Source: an uncultured Pelagibacteraceae bacterium (GTDB taxonomy: Bacteria > Pseudomonadota > Alphaproteobacteria > Pelagibacterales > AG-422-B15). From it: a DNA stretch of 64,000 bases. The stretch covers positions 1-64,000 of the forward strand of contig CACGAG010000002.1 of NCBI GenBank assembly GCA_902571005.1, written 5' to 3'. The notes beneath the pieces are model-generated. The model was not told where the DNA came from and made no database searches. It saw only the letters and a list, made by a program, of their open reading frames with translations. Below are positions 17,735 to 27,202 of this stretch, in pieces; the first letter of the stretch is position 1; each line of letters starts with the position of its first letter. The position numbers were made by a program, and so were the translations under genes.

Positions 17735-20101
17735 CTATAATGCCTGCAATTCCTTTGCAAAAGAAAAAGCTTTATATATTCGATCTTTATTTGATGTTTT
17801 TTGGTAATTATACACCAATGTTTGGTCTGATCTTAACTTTAAGTCATACTTATATTGAGACATAAATTCAACCAGTTGGTCTGTTTTTTCGAAATGATTA
17901 TTTTTAAATTTTATAGTTAAACCTTTATTTCCAATATCAAATTTTTCTATTTTCAACTGTTTACATATAATTCTAAGCTCAGTGATGTTATACAAATGTT
18001 CAACCTCTTTTGGAGCTTCGCCAAATCGCTCACTCATTTCTTCCTTAATTTTTCTTAATTCCTCACTCGAACTTAAGTAGGCAAGTTGCCGGTAATAAAA
18101 CAGTCTAGTGTTTAAATTTGGCATATACTTTTCAGGTATTAAGACGCTTAAACCAAGATTTATTTGTGGAGACCACTCATTATCAACTGTCGATGTATCT
18201 GATTTTAATTCCAATATCTTATCTTTTAGCAATTTATGGTAAAGTTCGAGACCAACTTCTCTAATATGCCCAGATTGAGCATCGCCTATAATGTTTCCTG
18301 ATCCTCTCATATCTAAATCATGACTCGAAAGATTAAAACTTGAGCCTCTAGAATTAAATTTTTTAAGAAGCATAAGTCTTTTGTAAGCATTTTCAGTTAT
18401 TCCATTGATGTCTTTAACTGTATAAAAACAAAATGCTTCAATATTAGATCTGCCAATTCGTCCTCTTAACTGATAAAGTTGAGATAATCCAAATTTATCA
18501 GAATTATGAATAATCATTGTGTTAGTTTTCTGCAAATCCAGACCCGACTCGACAATTGTGGTGCACAGTAATAATTGAAATTCATTATTATAAAAATCAA
18601 TCATCGTATTTTTAAGGTTTTTGGACGGCATTTGACCGTGGGCAATTTGATACTTTACATTTGGAAGTTTACTTTTTAAAAAATCCTCAACTTCTTTTAA
18701 TTCGTTAATTCTTGGGCAGACATAATACACCTGGCCATTACGACTTAATTCATATTCAATTGCAGAGATTATTTTTTCATCATTAAAATCAATAACTTCA
18801 GTATTTATATTTTGCCTATTTAATGGTGCTGTAGAAATAATTGACAAATCCCTGAGACCTACAAGTGACATTTGTAACGTGCGTGGTATTGGCGTAGCTG
18901 TTAAAGCAAGCACATGTACATTTGACCGCAATGACTTAATTTTTTCTTTTTGAGAAACTCCAAAGTGCTGCTCTTCATCAATAATCAGCATACCTAATTT
19001 TTTAAATTTAATTTTACTGTTAAGAAGTGCATGTGTCCCAACAACTACATCACTTTCTCCACTATTAATTCTTTCAATAATTTTATTGTTTTCAGAAGTT
19101 GAGTTTAATCTTGAGATTTGGTCTACTTTCAATGGAAAGTTTTTGAATCTTTTTGTAAAATTTTCATAGTGTTGACTGCATAGTAGTGTTGTCGGAACAA
19201 TAAATGCAACTTGAGCACCGCTCATGGCTACATTGAATGCTCCTCTTAATGCAACTTCTGTCTTACCAAAGCCAACATCACCGCATATCAAACGGTCCAT
19301 TGGAAGTCCACTGTTTAGATCAAACAGTAATTCTGATGTTACATTTGCTTGATCTTCGGTATCCTGAAATTCAAATTCATTTATAAAATTTGAATAATAA
19401 GGTTCTTGAACGGTATATTTTGTCGCTTCTTTTAGAGATCTTTCTGCCGCAACTTTTATTAAATCTTCGGCAATTTCATTTATTTTATTTTTTGCGCTAG
19501 CTTTTCTAAATTGCCAATTTGAACTTCCAAGTTTATCAATTTGTGCGAATTCACTATTCCCACCGTACTTTGACAAAAGTTCAATATTCTCAACAGGTAC
19601 ATAAAGTTTATCATTATTGAAATATGTTATTTCAATGCAATCATGATCGTTTTCTAGGACAGTAACATTTTTTAATCCATTAAATTTTCCTATTCCATGA
19701 TCAACATGAACAATTAGATCATCTTGTTCAAAAGTACTGAGATCAGTTAAAAAAGTATCTGCTTTAATTGTTCGTTTGCTTTGATTGAAAGAGAACTCAT
19801 TAAAGGGTTTGATTATGAGTCTGAACAGACTTTGTATCGATTTTTGATTTTTAGGATTAAATTCCTCAAATTTTTCGATCTCATCACCAAATATGTTAAT
19901 ACGAACTGGATTCTTGAAGTCTGTTGGAAAAATATCAATAACATCTCCTTTTACAGAGAATTCACCATTTTCACGAATTGAACTTACGCGTGCATAACCA
20001 TTGGCAGATAAATAGTTAATTGTTCTTTCATAATCAAATTTTTCATCAATGTTGATATTTAAATTCTCATTAACTTGAGTCTTTAAGCGTGGTTTCGTCA
20101 T
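17735..20101 (-). CDS. mfd: Transcription-repair coupling factor, shortened N-terminus
   Basis: 788 aa against about 1150 for typical Mfd. Residues 25-85 match the UvrB-like domain 2 (NGYARVSSIRENGEFSVKGD, IDIFP, FGDEIE). The RNA-polymerase interaction domain starts near residue 125 (VHVDHGIGKFNG, LYVPVENIELLSKYGG). The translocase follows (GDVGFGKTE, IDEEQHFGV, LYQLRGRIGRS), then the C-terminal TRCF domain. Domains 1a, 1b and 3 have no counterpart. The start overlaps sdhE by 4 bp, so no hidden 5' exon or frameshifted N-terminus fits upstream. It should still displace stalled RNA polymerase. Confidence 0.93.
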   Translation of the reverse strand: MTKPRLKTQVNENLNINIDEKFDYERTINYLSANGYARVSSIRENGEFSVKGDVIDIFPTDFKNPVRINIFGDEIEKFEEFNPKNQKSIQSLFRLIIKPFNEFSFNQSKRTIKADTFLTDLSTFEQDDLIVHVDHGIGKFNGLKNVTVLENDHDCIEITYFNNDKLYVPVENIELLSKYGGNSEFAQIDKLGSSNWQFRKASAKNKINEIAEDLIKVAAERSLKEATKYTVQEPYYSNFINEFEFQDTEDQANVTSELLFDLNSGLPMDRLICGDVGFGKTEVALRGAFNVAMSGAQVAFIVPTTLLCSQHYENFTKRFKNFPLKVDQISRLNSTSENNKIIERINSGESDVVVGTHALLNSKIKFKKLGMLIIDEEQHFGVSQKEKIKSLRSNVHVLALTATPIPRTLQMSLVGLRDLSIISTAPLNRQNINTEVIDFNDEKIISAIEYELSRNGQVYYVCPRINELKEVEDFLKSKLPNVKYQIAHGQMPSKNLKNTMIDFYNNEFQLLLCTTIVESGLDLQKTNTMIIHNSDKFGLSQLYQLRGRIGRSNIEAFCFYTVKDINGITENAYKRLMLLKKFNSRGSSFNLSSHDLDMRGSGNIIGDAQSGHIREVGLELYHKLLKDKILELKSDTSTVDNEWSPQINLGLSVLIPEKYMPNLNTRLFYYRQLAYLSSSEELRKIKEEMSERFGEAPKEVEHLYNITELRIICKQLKIEKFDIGNKGLTIKFKNNHFEKTDQLVEFMSQYKYDLKLRSDQTLVYNYQKTSNKDRIYKAFSFAKELQAL

Positions 20102-20361
20102 TTTTTAAGCATCGTAAAATCTTTGAGTAAATGCATGACGCGATTGTCAATTTCTTTTGGAATTGTCACCTTATCTAGCGCATATCGATATATGTCATTA
20201 TCATCAAGTTCTAATATAGCCTCTAACATTTGAAGCTCACCTTCATTAAACAATTTGATGTATTTCTCAACAAAAGATCCCAAGAGAATATCCATTTCCT
20301 TTGACCCCCGATGGGAGGATTTGAACTGAAGCTTTTTTTGAAGTGTATGTAAATCGTTCAT
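20098..20361 (-). CDS. sdhE: Succinate dehydrogenase assembly factor SdhE (flavinylation factor)
   Basis: 87 aa, the usual size. It carries the RGxxEMD signature as HRGSKEMDILLG (residues 17-28) and the expected acidic 'LELDDNDIYRYAL' helix. SdhE promotes covalent FAD attachment to SdhA. It is coupled to mfd (ATGA overlap) and divergent from recG across 33 bp. sdhE-mfd next to recG is a typical alphaproteobacterial neighbourhood. Confidence 0.93.
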   Translation of the reverse strand: MNDLHTLQKKLQFKSSHRGSKEMDILLGSFVEKYIKLFNEGELQMLEAILELDDNDIYRYALDKVTIPKEIDNRVMHLLKDFTMLKK

Positions 20362-20394
20362 ATTTTTTTTATCGATCTTTGATACAATACATAT

Positions 20395-22452
20395 ATGAGG
20401 CCAAAGATCTTATACAAGCTTTTTTCAAATATAATGACGATTAAAGGGATTGGACCAAAGAACGCTAAAATAATTGAGAGATTATGCGGTAAATACATTG
20501 TTGATTTATTATTCCATAAACCAGCCGCATACATAGACAGAAGAAACAGTCCTAAGATTGTTGATTTGGAAGAAGGAAGTATTGCAACTGTCGTTGTTAA
20601 AATTGATAGTCACGCACCGGCTTTTAATAGAAGAATGCCATATCGAGTAAATGTCTCGGATGACAGCGGACAAATGTCGGTCGTTTATTTTAATCTACGA
20701 GGTCCATACATAAAAAAAATCTTACCGATCGGAAGCACTAGGGTTATTAGTGGTAAAATTGAAAAATTTAACGATTTGTATCAAATTACACACCCACATC
20801 ATGTAGTTGATATTAAAAACTTAGATTCTGTTAAAAAGATTGAGTGTGTTTACCCATTAACGGCAGGAATGACATCTAAAATTATCCAAAAATCAATTAA
20901 TTCTGCACTAAGTATGGTTGATGAATTGCCTGAATGGATACCTGAGAAAGTTTTAGAAAGAAACAAATGGCCATCATGGAAAGACTCTATTTATCAAATG
21001 CATAACCCAAAAGATGTGAAAGAAAATGATGATAATAAATATATAGAACGGCTTGTTTTTGATGAGTTGTTCTCTCAACAGTTAACAATTAGATTAATTA
21101 AAAACAAAATTAGTCATAAAAATGGAATTTCACTTCCTAGAAAAAATAAATTATCAAAACAATTAAGAGATCAATTGAAATTTCAACTCACTGGTGATCA
21201 AGAAACAACTATTGAAGAAATTTCAAACGATCAAGAAGGTTCAAGTAAAATGTTAAGACTTCTACAAGGAGATGTAGGTAGCGGGAAAACCATTGTTGCA
21301 TTATTTGCTATGATGCAATGCATTGAAAATAATAAAAGATCAGTTTTGATGGCACCAACAGAAATTCTTGCTGAGCAGCATTTTAATACAATCAAAGAAT
21401 TTATTAGTGATTTAAACCTAACATGTTCACTAATTACATCCTCTAATAAAAATAATCATAATTTTGAAGCAGACATTATTATTGGAACACATGCATTATT
21501 TCAGCAAAAAGTAAACTTTGAAAATATAGGCTTGGTAGTCATTGATGAACAACATAAGTTTGGAGTGCACCAAAGGATTTTATTAAATGAAAAAGCAGGA
21601 GATAGTTGTGACATCTTATTGATGACTGCTACTCCCATACCTCGAACGATGGAATTGGCAGCGTATGGAGATATGGATATATCCAAAATTTCTGAAAAAC
21701 CTAAAAACAGAAAGGAAATAATTACCAAATCAATCAATATCAATAAAATTGACCAACTAAAAGAAAGCCTTACAAAAATATTAAATAAGAAACAAAAGAT
21801 TTACTGGGTCTGCCCTTTAATTGATGAGTCTGAAAAGCTTCAGTTGCAATCAGTCAATTCAAGGGTCAATGACTTAAAAAAATATTACTCATCAAACATT
21901 GTTGGTTTAGTTCACGGTCAAATGTCTCAAGATGAAAAAAATGATGTCATGTCAAAGTTTAAAGATAATAAAATAGATATTTTAGTCGCAACTTCAGTAA
22001 TAGAAGTAGGAATAGACGACCCTGATGCAACTGTAATGATTATTGAGAATTCTGAGAGGTATGGCCTATCACAACTTCATCAACTTCGAGGAAGAGTTGG
22101 CAGAGGAAATGCACAGTCAACATGCATATTACTTTTTGAAGGGCCACTCACCGATAATGCTAAACGAAGATTAAAAGTGATGAAGGAGACAAACGATGGT
22201 TTCTTAATCGCCGAAGAAGACCTTGATATTCGAGGTGCTGGGGAAATATTAGGCTCAAAACAAAGTGGTATTCCAAATTTTAGATTATCAAATCTAGATA
22301 AGCATAAGCATATACTCGAGGAAGCGAGAGGTGTTGCCATGGATATCGTTAAAGAAGATCCGGATTTAAAAAAATCTGCAGGCAAAGCACAAAGGACACT
22401 TTTGCATCTATTTAGAAATCAAGTTGCAATCGATTATTTGAAAACTGGCTAA
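20395..22452 (+). CDS. recG: ATP-dependent DNA helicase RecG
   Basis: 685 aa, full length. The N-terminal wedge/OB domain (LFHKPAAYIDRR, FNLRGPYIKKILP) is followed by helicase motifs: Walker A GDVGSGKTIVAL (about residue 300), IDEQHKFGVHQR and MTATPIPRTMEL, then ATSVIEVGIDDPDAT and LHQLRGRVGRG. It remodels stalled replication forks and Holliday junctions. The helicase core is homologous to the neighbouring mfd. It is convergent with the DUF502 gene, whose stop abuts its own. Confidence 0.95.
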   Translation: MRPKILYKLFSNIMTIKGIGPKNAKIIERLCGKYIVDLLFHKPAAYIDRRNSPKIVDLEEGSIATVVVKIDSHAPAFNRRMPYRVNVSDDSGQMSVVYFNLRGPYIKKILPIGSTRVISGKIEKFNDLYQITHPHHVVDIKNLDSVKKIECVYPLTAGMTSKIIQKSINSALSMVDELPEWIPEKVLERNKWPSWKDSIYQMHNPKDVKENDDNKYIERLVFDELFSQQLTIRLIKNKISHKNGISLPRKNKLSKQLRDQLKFQLTGDQETTIEEISNDQEGSSKMLRLLQGDVGSGKTIVALFAMMQCIENNKRSVLMAPTEILAEQHFNTIKEFISDLNLTCSLITSSNKNNHNFEADIIIGTHALFQQKVNFENIGLVVIDEQHKFGVHQRILLNEKAGDSCDILLMTATPIPRTMELAAYGDMDISKISEKPKNRKEIITKSININKIDQLKESLTKILNKKQKIYWVCPLIDESEKLQLQSVNSRVNDLKKYYSSNIVGLVHGQMSQDEKNDVMSKFKDNKIDILVATSVIEVGIDDPDATVMIIENSERYGLSQLHQLRGRVGRGNAQSTCILLFEGPLTDNAKRRLKVMKETNDGFLIAEEDLDIRGAGEILGSKQSGIPNFRLSNLDKHKHILEEARGVAMDIVKEDPDLKKSAGKAQRTLLHLFRNQVAIDYLKTG

Positions 22453-23091
22453 CTACTTCCTTGGTGGAACCACCATACCGGCTGATACAACTAATTTAAT
22501 CGCATCTTCAACAGACATATCGAGTTCAACGATATCATCTTTAGGTATGAAGAGTAAAAACCCTGAGGTAGGATTTGGTGTGGTTGGAACAAATACATTG
22601 ACCATTTCTATTTTTTGTCTTTCCTTAATCTCACCTTTTGTCTCACCAGTCATAAAGCCAATTGCATATATATCTTTTCTTGGATACTCGATGAGAACAA
22701 CTTTTTGATACGCTGAATCTGTATTTGAGAATGTCTCAGTGATCTGTTTGATAGCTTTATAGACATTACCAGCTAATGGAATACGTGTAATAAGATTGTC
22801 AAAATAACCAAGAATGGCTTTTCCAAATAAGGTTGAAAATATTAGACCAATTAAGATAAAAGATAGAAATGCTATAATTAATTCTAGGCCAGGAATTTTA
22901 TAGCCAATGATCTCAGGTAGCAGCCCATTTGGGTTAAATCTGTCTGGAACCAGACCAGCAATAAATTCGACAATAAATATTGTAATGTAAATCGTCGCTC
23001 CAATTGGCGCCGATATTAAAAGACCTGTAAAAAAGTACCTTTTAATAAAATTAATGACTGGGTTTCCTTTTTTCTTATTTGCATCTGTCAT
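22453..23091 (-). CDS. DUF502 family membrane protein
   Basis: 212 aa with two N-terminal membrane helices (YFFTGLLISAPIGATIYITIF; LELIIAFLSFILIGLIFSTLF). The conserved block RIPLAGNVYKAIKQITETF and the soluble C-terminal VFVPTTPNPTSGFLLFIPKDD segment are DUF502 hallmarks. The biochemical role is unknown; plant homologues (LCV-like/COV) act in membrane trafficking. It is convergent with recG and divergent from the amidase gene. Confidence 0.9.
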   Translation of the reverse strand: MTDANKKKGNPVINFIKRYFFTGLLISAPIGATIYITIFIVEFIAGLVPDRFNPNGLLPEIIGYKIPGLELIIAFLSFILIGLIFSTLFGKAILGYFDNLITRIPLAGNVYKAIKQITETFSNTDSAYQKVVLIEYPRKDIYAIGFMTGETKGEIKERQKIEMVNVFVPTTPNPTSGFLLFIPKDDIVELDMSVEDAIKLVVSAGMVVPPRK

Positions 23092-23165
23092 AGGTTTTAA
23101 ATAGACTGAATCATTAAAAAAATTTTAAAGAGATTATCATATTTTTGGGGTTAATATAATCAATA

Positions 23166-24668
23166 ATGGCTATTTTCAAAGAATATACAAATTATGATGG
23201 TTTGGGCATAGCCGAATTAATTAGAAATAAAGAAATATCCCCTATTGATCCTCTTGATAGTGCCATTGATCTAATTGAAAAACTGAACCCTAAATTAAAT
23301 GCAGTGCATCGTACAATGTATCACTATGCATTCGAGTCAATAAATAGAAACAAAGATTTAAATGGAACTTTTATTGGAGTTCCATTTCTTATGAAAGACA
23401 TGGATAGTTCTTTAGCTAACTATCACATGATGCAAGGCAGCAAGTATTTAAAAAACACTAAAATGCCTTACGACAATCACCTCACAAGACAATTTAGAGA
23501 AACTGGTGCTGTTATATGTGGAAAATCTGCAACACCTGAATACGGTCTCATGGTTACAACTGAGCCAACTGAATTCGGCCCAACGAGAAATCCTTGGGAT
23601 ACCAATAGAACGACAGGTGGTTCAAGTGGTGGTGCAGCTTCAGCTGTTTCAAGTCGCATAGTTCCTATTGCACATGCAAGTGATGGTGGTGGATCAATTC
23701 GAATTCCCGCAGCATCATGTGGTCTGGTTGGATTAAAGCCTAATAGAGCAAGAACATCATTCGCACCTTCTCACGGTGATAAATGGGGAGGCCTTACCCA
23801 CTCCGGTATTGTTTCTCGAACAGTCAGAGACACAGCTTATATGTATGATTGTTTGTTCGGAAATGTTGTGGGTGATCCTTATGGCATTCCATACAAAAAA
23901 GGTTCTCTTGTTGAAGCCTTGAGTAAAAAAAATAAACTTAAGATTGGATTTAATCTTAAAAGTCCTGTTGGAATTGAACCCTCACCTGATGCAATTGAAG
24001 CAATTAAATTCAACGCCAAGTTATGTGAAGACTTAGGTCACGATGTTGAAGAAATGAATTTCAGTTATGACGGACTTCTTGCTGCAAGAGCATTTACAAT
24101 AACTATATCCTCTCATGTAACCCAGATGTTTAATGAATTGAAAGATGTTGTTGGCAGAGGATTTAAGAAAAACGAAGTTGAAACTGCAACTAGACTATTT
24201 AATTATTTGGGTAAAAGTTTCAGAGCGAGTGACTACACTTGGGCACGATATACTATGCAAAAGATTGCTCGATCGGTAATGGAAGAAACTGATAAGTATG
24301 ATGTAGTCTTGACTCCTATCATATCTCAGAAACCTCCTTTGATTGGCGAGATTAGACCAAACAAACAAGCAAGTATTTTAAGTGAAATTATCATGACTTT
24401 AAAATTGGGTTGGGTATTTCGTGTTCAATCAATCAGAGACTCAATTCTCAATAACTTAGCACCTGAGAGTTTATGGTACTCACCTGATGCAATGCTTCAA
24501 AACATCACCGGGCAACCTTCAATTTCATTACCAACATATTGGACTAGTGACAGTCTACCTTTAGGCGTACAATTTGCATCAAGATATGCAGATGAAGAAA
24601 CATTAATCTCTCTGGCTGCACAATTAGAGGAAATATCTCCTTGGATTAACAAAACTCCAAATTTATAA
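23166..24668 (+). CDS. Amidase signature family protein
   Basis: 500 aa. The Ser-cisSer-Lys triad is visible: lysine in VPFLMKDMD (about residue 78) and the glycine/serine-rich GGSSGGAASAVSSR (about residue 155), followed by ASDGGGSIRIPAASCGLVGLKP. It hydrolyses an amide; family members act on indoleacetamide, aliphatic amides or Glu-tRNA(Gln) (GatA). No GatB/GatC neighbours are seen, so a catabolic amidase is more likely than GatA. The substrate is unknown. Confidence 0.9.
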   Translation: MAIFKEYTNYDGLGIAELIRNKEISPIDPLDSAIDLIEKLNPKLNAVHRTMYHYAFESINRNKDLNGTFIGVPFLMKDMDSSLANYHMMQGSKYLKNTKMPYDNHLTRQFRETGAVICGKSATPEYGLMVTTEPTEFGPTRNPWDTNRTTGGSSGGAASAVSSRIVPIAHASDGGGSIRIPAASCGLVGLKPNRARTSFAPSHGDKWGGLTHSGIVSRTVRDTAYMYDCLFGNVVGDPYGIPYKKGSLVEALSKKNKLKIGFNLKSPVGIEPSPDAIEAIKFNAKLCEDLGHDVEEMNFSYDGLLAARAFTITISSHVTQMFNELKDVVGRGFKKNEVETATRLFNYLGKSFRASDYTWARYTMQKIARSVMEETDKYDVVLTPIISQKPPLIGEIRPNKQASILSEIIMTLKLGWVFRVQSIRDSILNNLAPESLWYSPDAMLQNITGQPSISLPTYWTSDSLPLGVQFASRYADEETLISLAAQLEEISPWINKTPNL

Positions 24669-25340
24669 ATTTTTATTCTTTATTTGGCTGTTGAAGCAGA
24701 AGGTAAGAGAAAAAATACTGATAATATGGATTATTGCTATAGATTTTTGCATTAATACATTTTGCACTAATAGTTCTTCATTCAATCTTGGATCACCAGA
24801 GTATATTTGATAAATTACATAGATAACGGTTGATATAAGAAAAATAATATTCACAACAGTATACTTATTGTCCGCATTACTTAGAAAAAAGGCTATTACA
24901 AAGAATAATGATGCTGGTACTAACCAACGAAATGCATTTATTGCAAAAAATACATGTGCATCTCTATATAAATCGTGCGGCGTTAGGGCTACTCCAGCAA
25001 AAAATACCATTCCAATGAAAAAAAGTACTGCTGCTATGCACGCACAAAAATACGAAACTTTATTTTCTGTAAATAATGATGGAATGAAAAAACTTGATAT
25101 TCCGACCAATAAAAAACAAAAAAGTGCGGAGTTAAAAAAAAATGATGAAATACTGTTAATATCTCCCGCAAATGTAATATACCCACCCAGTTCACTTAAA
25201 AAATTATGACTAAATGAATAACCAATTTGATCAGGATTATGTATGTTTCCTCCTGGAAAAAAATATGAAGCAATAATTACTGAGACAACAAAAAAAATTG
25301 ATACAAATCGAATGATATAGACTGTCCAAAATTTAGTCAT
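24663..25340 (-). CDS. DUF998-like six/seven-helix membrane protein, copy C
   Basis: 225 aa from ATG 25340. It is one of three tandem paralogues sharing 'FPGG', 'GYSFxxNFLSELG', 'SFFFNSALF', 'VALTPHDLYRDAH' and a C-terminal 'LMQKSIAIIHIISI' helix. The family is DUF998-like with unknown function; the 'TPxDxYxxxH' loop is the most conserved hydrophilic part. It overlaps copy B by 8 bp and overlaps the amidase 3' end by 6 bp (convergent). Confidence 0.7.
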   Translation of the reverse strand: MTKFWTVYIIRFVSIFFVVSVIIASYFFPGGNIHNPDQIGYSFSHNFLSELGGYITFAGDINSISSFFFNSALFCFLLVGISSFFIPSLFTENKVSYFCACIAAVLFFIGMVFFAGVALTPHDLYRDAHVFFAINAFRWLVPASLFFVIAFFLSNADNKYTVVNIIFLISTVIYVIYQIYSGDPRLNEELLVQNVLMQKSIAIIHIISIFSLTFCFNSQIKNKNL

Positions 25341-26049
25341 TTGCATTTTTTTTTCCTATTAACTTATCGAGGCCAAACGTAAACATGATAATTGTTGTAA
25401 TCATTAGAATAATCATCACCTTCTGTAACACTACATTAAATATCAAGAAATCCATTGTGTACGTTTCTAAAAAACGAACACGGTCATTTATTGCATCAAT
25501 CGGTTGAAAGTCACCAAGATAATAGGCATAAACTCCTACTGCAATAAAAAGTAGCACACCTCCTGACGCATAATAGTTTGATAAAGGACTAAATAAAAAA
25601 GCAAGAACATAAAAGAGAATTGCTACAGAGTATAAATTAAATGCCATAGTTGTAGTAAATAGATGCGCATCAAAGTAAATATCACCTGGTGTTAAGGCAA
25701 CTCCTACAAAAAAAACACAAGCCGGAAACATAAATAATGTTCCTAAACAAGCAAATATAAACGAGTAACGATTTACCCTAAATAAACTCGGAATAAACAA
25801 AAAAGCTATGCCTTGTAATAAGAGCATGTACATTGCAGTATTCCAGAAAAAAGATGAAAAAAAATTTAAATCTCCAGACATTGTTTTATGAAAACCAAGC
25901 TCACTAAGAAAATTTTTATGAAATGAATAACCTACTTGATCTAGTTCTATATGATTACCGCCAGGGTATAGAAGCATAGCAATGATTACCGCAAAAATAT
26001 AGTAAGCAGATGCAATTCTTGGGATATGTACACACCAGAATCTAGTCAT
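25333..26049 (-). CDS. DUF998-like membrane protein, copy B
   Basis: 238 aa, paralogous along its length to the flanking genes: LYPGGNHIELDQVGYSFHKN, FLSELGFHKTMSGDLNFFSS, VALTPGDIYFDAH. Compared with copies A and C it has a longer hydrophilic loop before the last helix (IDAINDRVRFLETYT). Start and stop overlap the neighbouring copies by 8 bp each, so the three are co-translated and may form a hetero-oligomer. Confidence 0.7.
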   Translation of the reverse strand: MTRFWCVHIPRIASAYYIFAVIIAMLLYPGGNHIELDQVGYSFHKNFLSELGFHKTMSGDLNFFSSFFWNTAMYMLLLQGIAFLFIPSLFRVNRYSFIFACLGTLFMFPACVFFVGVALTPGDIYFDAHLFTTTMAFNLYSVAILFYVLAFLFSPLSNYYASGGVLLFIAVGVYAYYLGDFQPIDAINDRVRFLETYTMDFLIFNVVLQKVMIILMITTIIMFTFGLDKLIGKKNAND

Positions 26050-26752
26050 TTAAAAGTTTCTTGTAACCAAATGTAAAGATCAGAATACTGATCATAGAAA
26101 TAACTGTAATTATTTTTTGCCAAACAACTGATATCGTGAATCGGTTGTAATCTATGAACTCTTCAACATTTTCCAATTCAAATGGATTGAAGTCAGGTGG
26201 AGGCTCACTTGTTTCAAAGATTGTATAAAGAGCGACATTTATAAAATAGATAAAAGCAACAATAGTATATCTATTACTTATTTTGCTCAGTAAAAATGCG
26301 ATTGTCATAAAAAAAATACCAACAGTTTGAGCGTTAAAAGCTAAAATAACAAACCAAACATGCTCTTCAAAATAAATATCAGCTGGTGTTAAACCAACGC
26401 CAATGAAAGATATTCCAGAAATAACTAATAAAATTGATGCAATGACTGAAATCACATAAGTTTTCTTATTCTCTCTAAATAAATTTGGTACAAATACGTG
26501 AGAGACAGCGCATAGTCCCATTATCAACAAAGAGCTGTTAAATAAAAAGCTTGAGAGAAAGTTCTGAGTGCCATCACGAGTAAATGTGATTCCCAAGTCA
26601 CTAAAAAAATTTCCACTAAAAGAGTAAGAATTTAAATCTGGATTAAATAAAGTTCCTCCAGGAAATAAAATCATAGCCGCGGCATTCGTTACAATAAAAT
26701 ATGCAATCATGAATCTAAGCGCATATACAGGAATATAGGCAAAATTTGTCAT
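26042..26752 (-). CDS. DUF998-like membrane protein, copy A
   Basis: 236 aa, first of the tandem three: LFPGGTLFNPDLNSYSFSGN, FFSDLGITFTRDGTQNFLSS, VGLTPADIYFEEH. It has six to seven hydrophobic helices. It starts 4 bp after the stop of a 26-codon membrane mini-ORF. Sequence divergence between copies is clear but the loop motifs persist, so the duplication is old and each copy appears to be under selection. Confidence 0.7.
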   Translation of the reverse strand: MTNFAYIPVYALRFMIAYFIVTNAAAMILFPGGTLFNPDLNSYSFSGNFFSDLGITFTRDGTQNFLSSFLFNSSLLIMGLCAVSHVFVPNLFRENKKTYVISVIASILLVISGISFIGVGLTPADIYFEEHVWFVILAFNAQTVGIFFMTIAFLLSKISNRYTIVAFIYFINVALYTIFETSEPPPDFNPFELENVEEFIDYNRFTISVVWQKIITVISMISILIFTFGYKKLLND

Positions 26753-26756
26753 GAAA

Positions 26757-26837
26757 TTATGCGCTGAAGCTGGATATCAGTATAAAGACCACAAAAGCAG
26801 CAACCATTATGTACATTATTTTGTTGTCTAGATTCAT
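26757..26837 (-). CDS. Putative 26-aa membrane mini-protein upstream of the DUF998 triplet
   Basis: Too short for the ORF track. A minus-strand ATG at 26837 opens 26 codons: MNLDNKIMYI, then a hydrophobic run (VAAFVVFILISSF), stopping at 26757. The stop lies 4 bp before the copy A ATG, and the reading frame fills the whole gap, which argues for coupled translation. It is divergent from the DUF962 gene (start 26861). No family is recognised. Confidence 0.4.
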   Translation of the reverse strand: MNLDNKIMYIMVAAFVVFILISSFSA

Positions 26838-26860
26838 GATCGAAATATAATGTTTATTAT

Positions 26861-27202
26861 ATGGAAAATCCAGCTAGATATACAAATTACAAAGATTTTT
26901 TTCCTTTCTATTTAAGGGAACACAGCAAAAAAAGCACAAGGATGCTGCATTATTTTGGAACGATTGGTTACCAAGTACTATTCTGGTCCCTGCTGCTAAC
27001 TCAAAATTACTTATTCCTGCCTTTAATCTTACTTGCAGGTTATGGTCCTGCATGGATTGGACATTTCTTTATAGAAAAAAATAAACCCGCTACATTTAAA
27101 TATCCTTTATGGTCTCTCATTGGTGATCATCATATGGCTTATTTAATGCTCACAGGCAAACTTAAGAAAAGATTATCTGATGCCGGGGTATCAGCTACTT
27201 AA
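26861..27202 (+). CDS. DUF962 / Mpo1-like family protein
   Basis: 113 aa. It shows the DUF962 pattern: FFPFYLREHSKKSTRMLHYFG at the N-terminus, a two-helix hydrophobic middle, then WIGHFFIEKNKPATFKYPLWSL and DHHMAY. Yeast Mpo1 of this family is an Fe(II)-dependent dioxygenase of 2-hydroxy fatty acids; the histidine-rich ends here are consistent with metal binding, but the bacterial role is unproven. It overlaps the convergent MAPEG gene by 12 bp. Confidence 0.8.
   Translation: MENPARYTNYKDFFPFYLREHSKKSTRMLHYFGTIGYQVLFWSLLLTQNYLFLPLILLAGYGPAWIGHFFIEKNKPATFKYPLWSLIGDHHMAYLMLTGKLKKRLSDAGVSAT

Noticed and set aside
20098-20361. Possibility that the missing Mfd N-terminus is encoded upstream by a frameshift
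   Set aside because: The upstream DNA is a complete sdhE with its RGxxEMD motif, followed by the divergent recG start; there is no room for Mfd domain 1.
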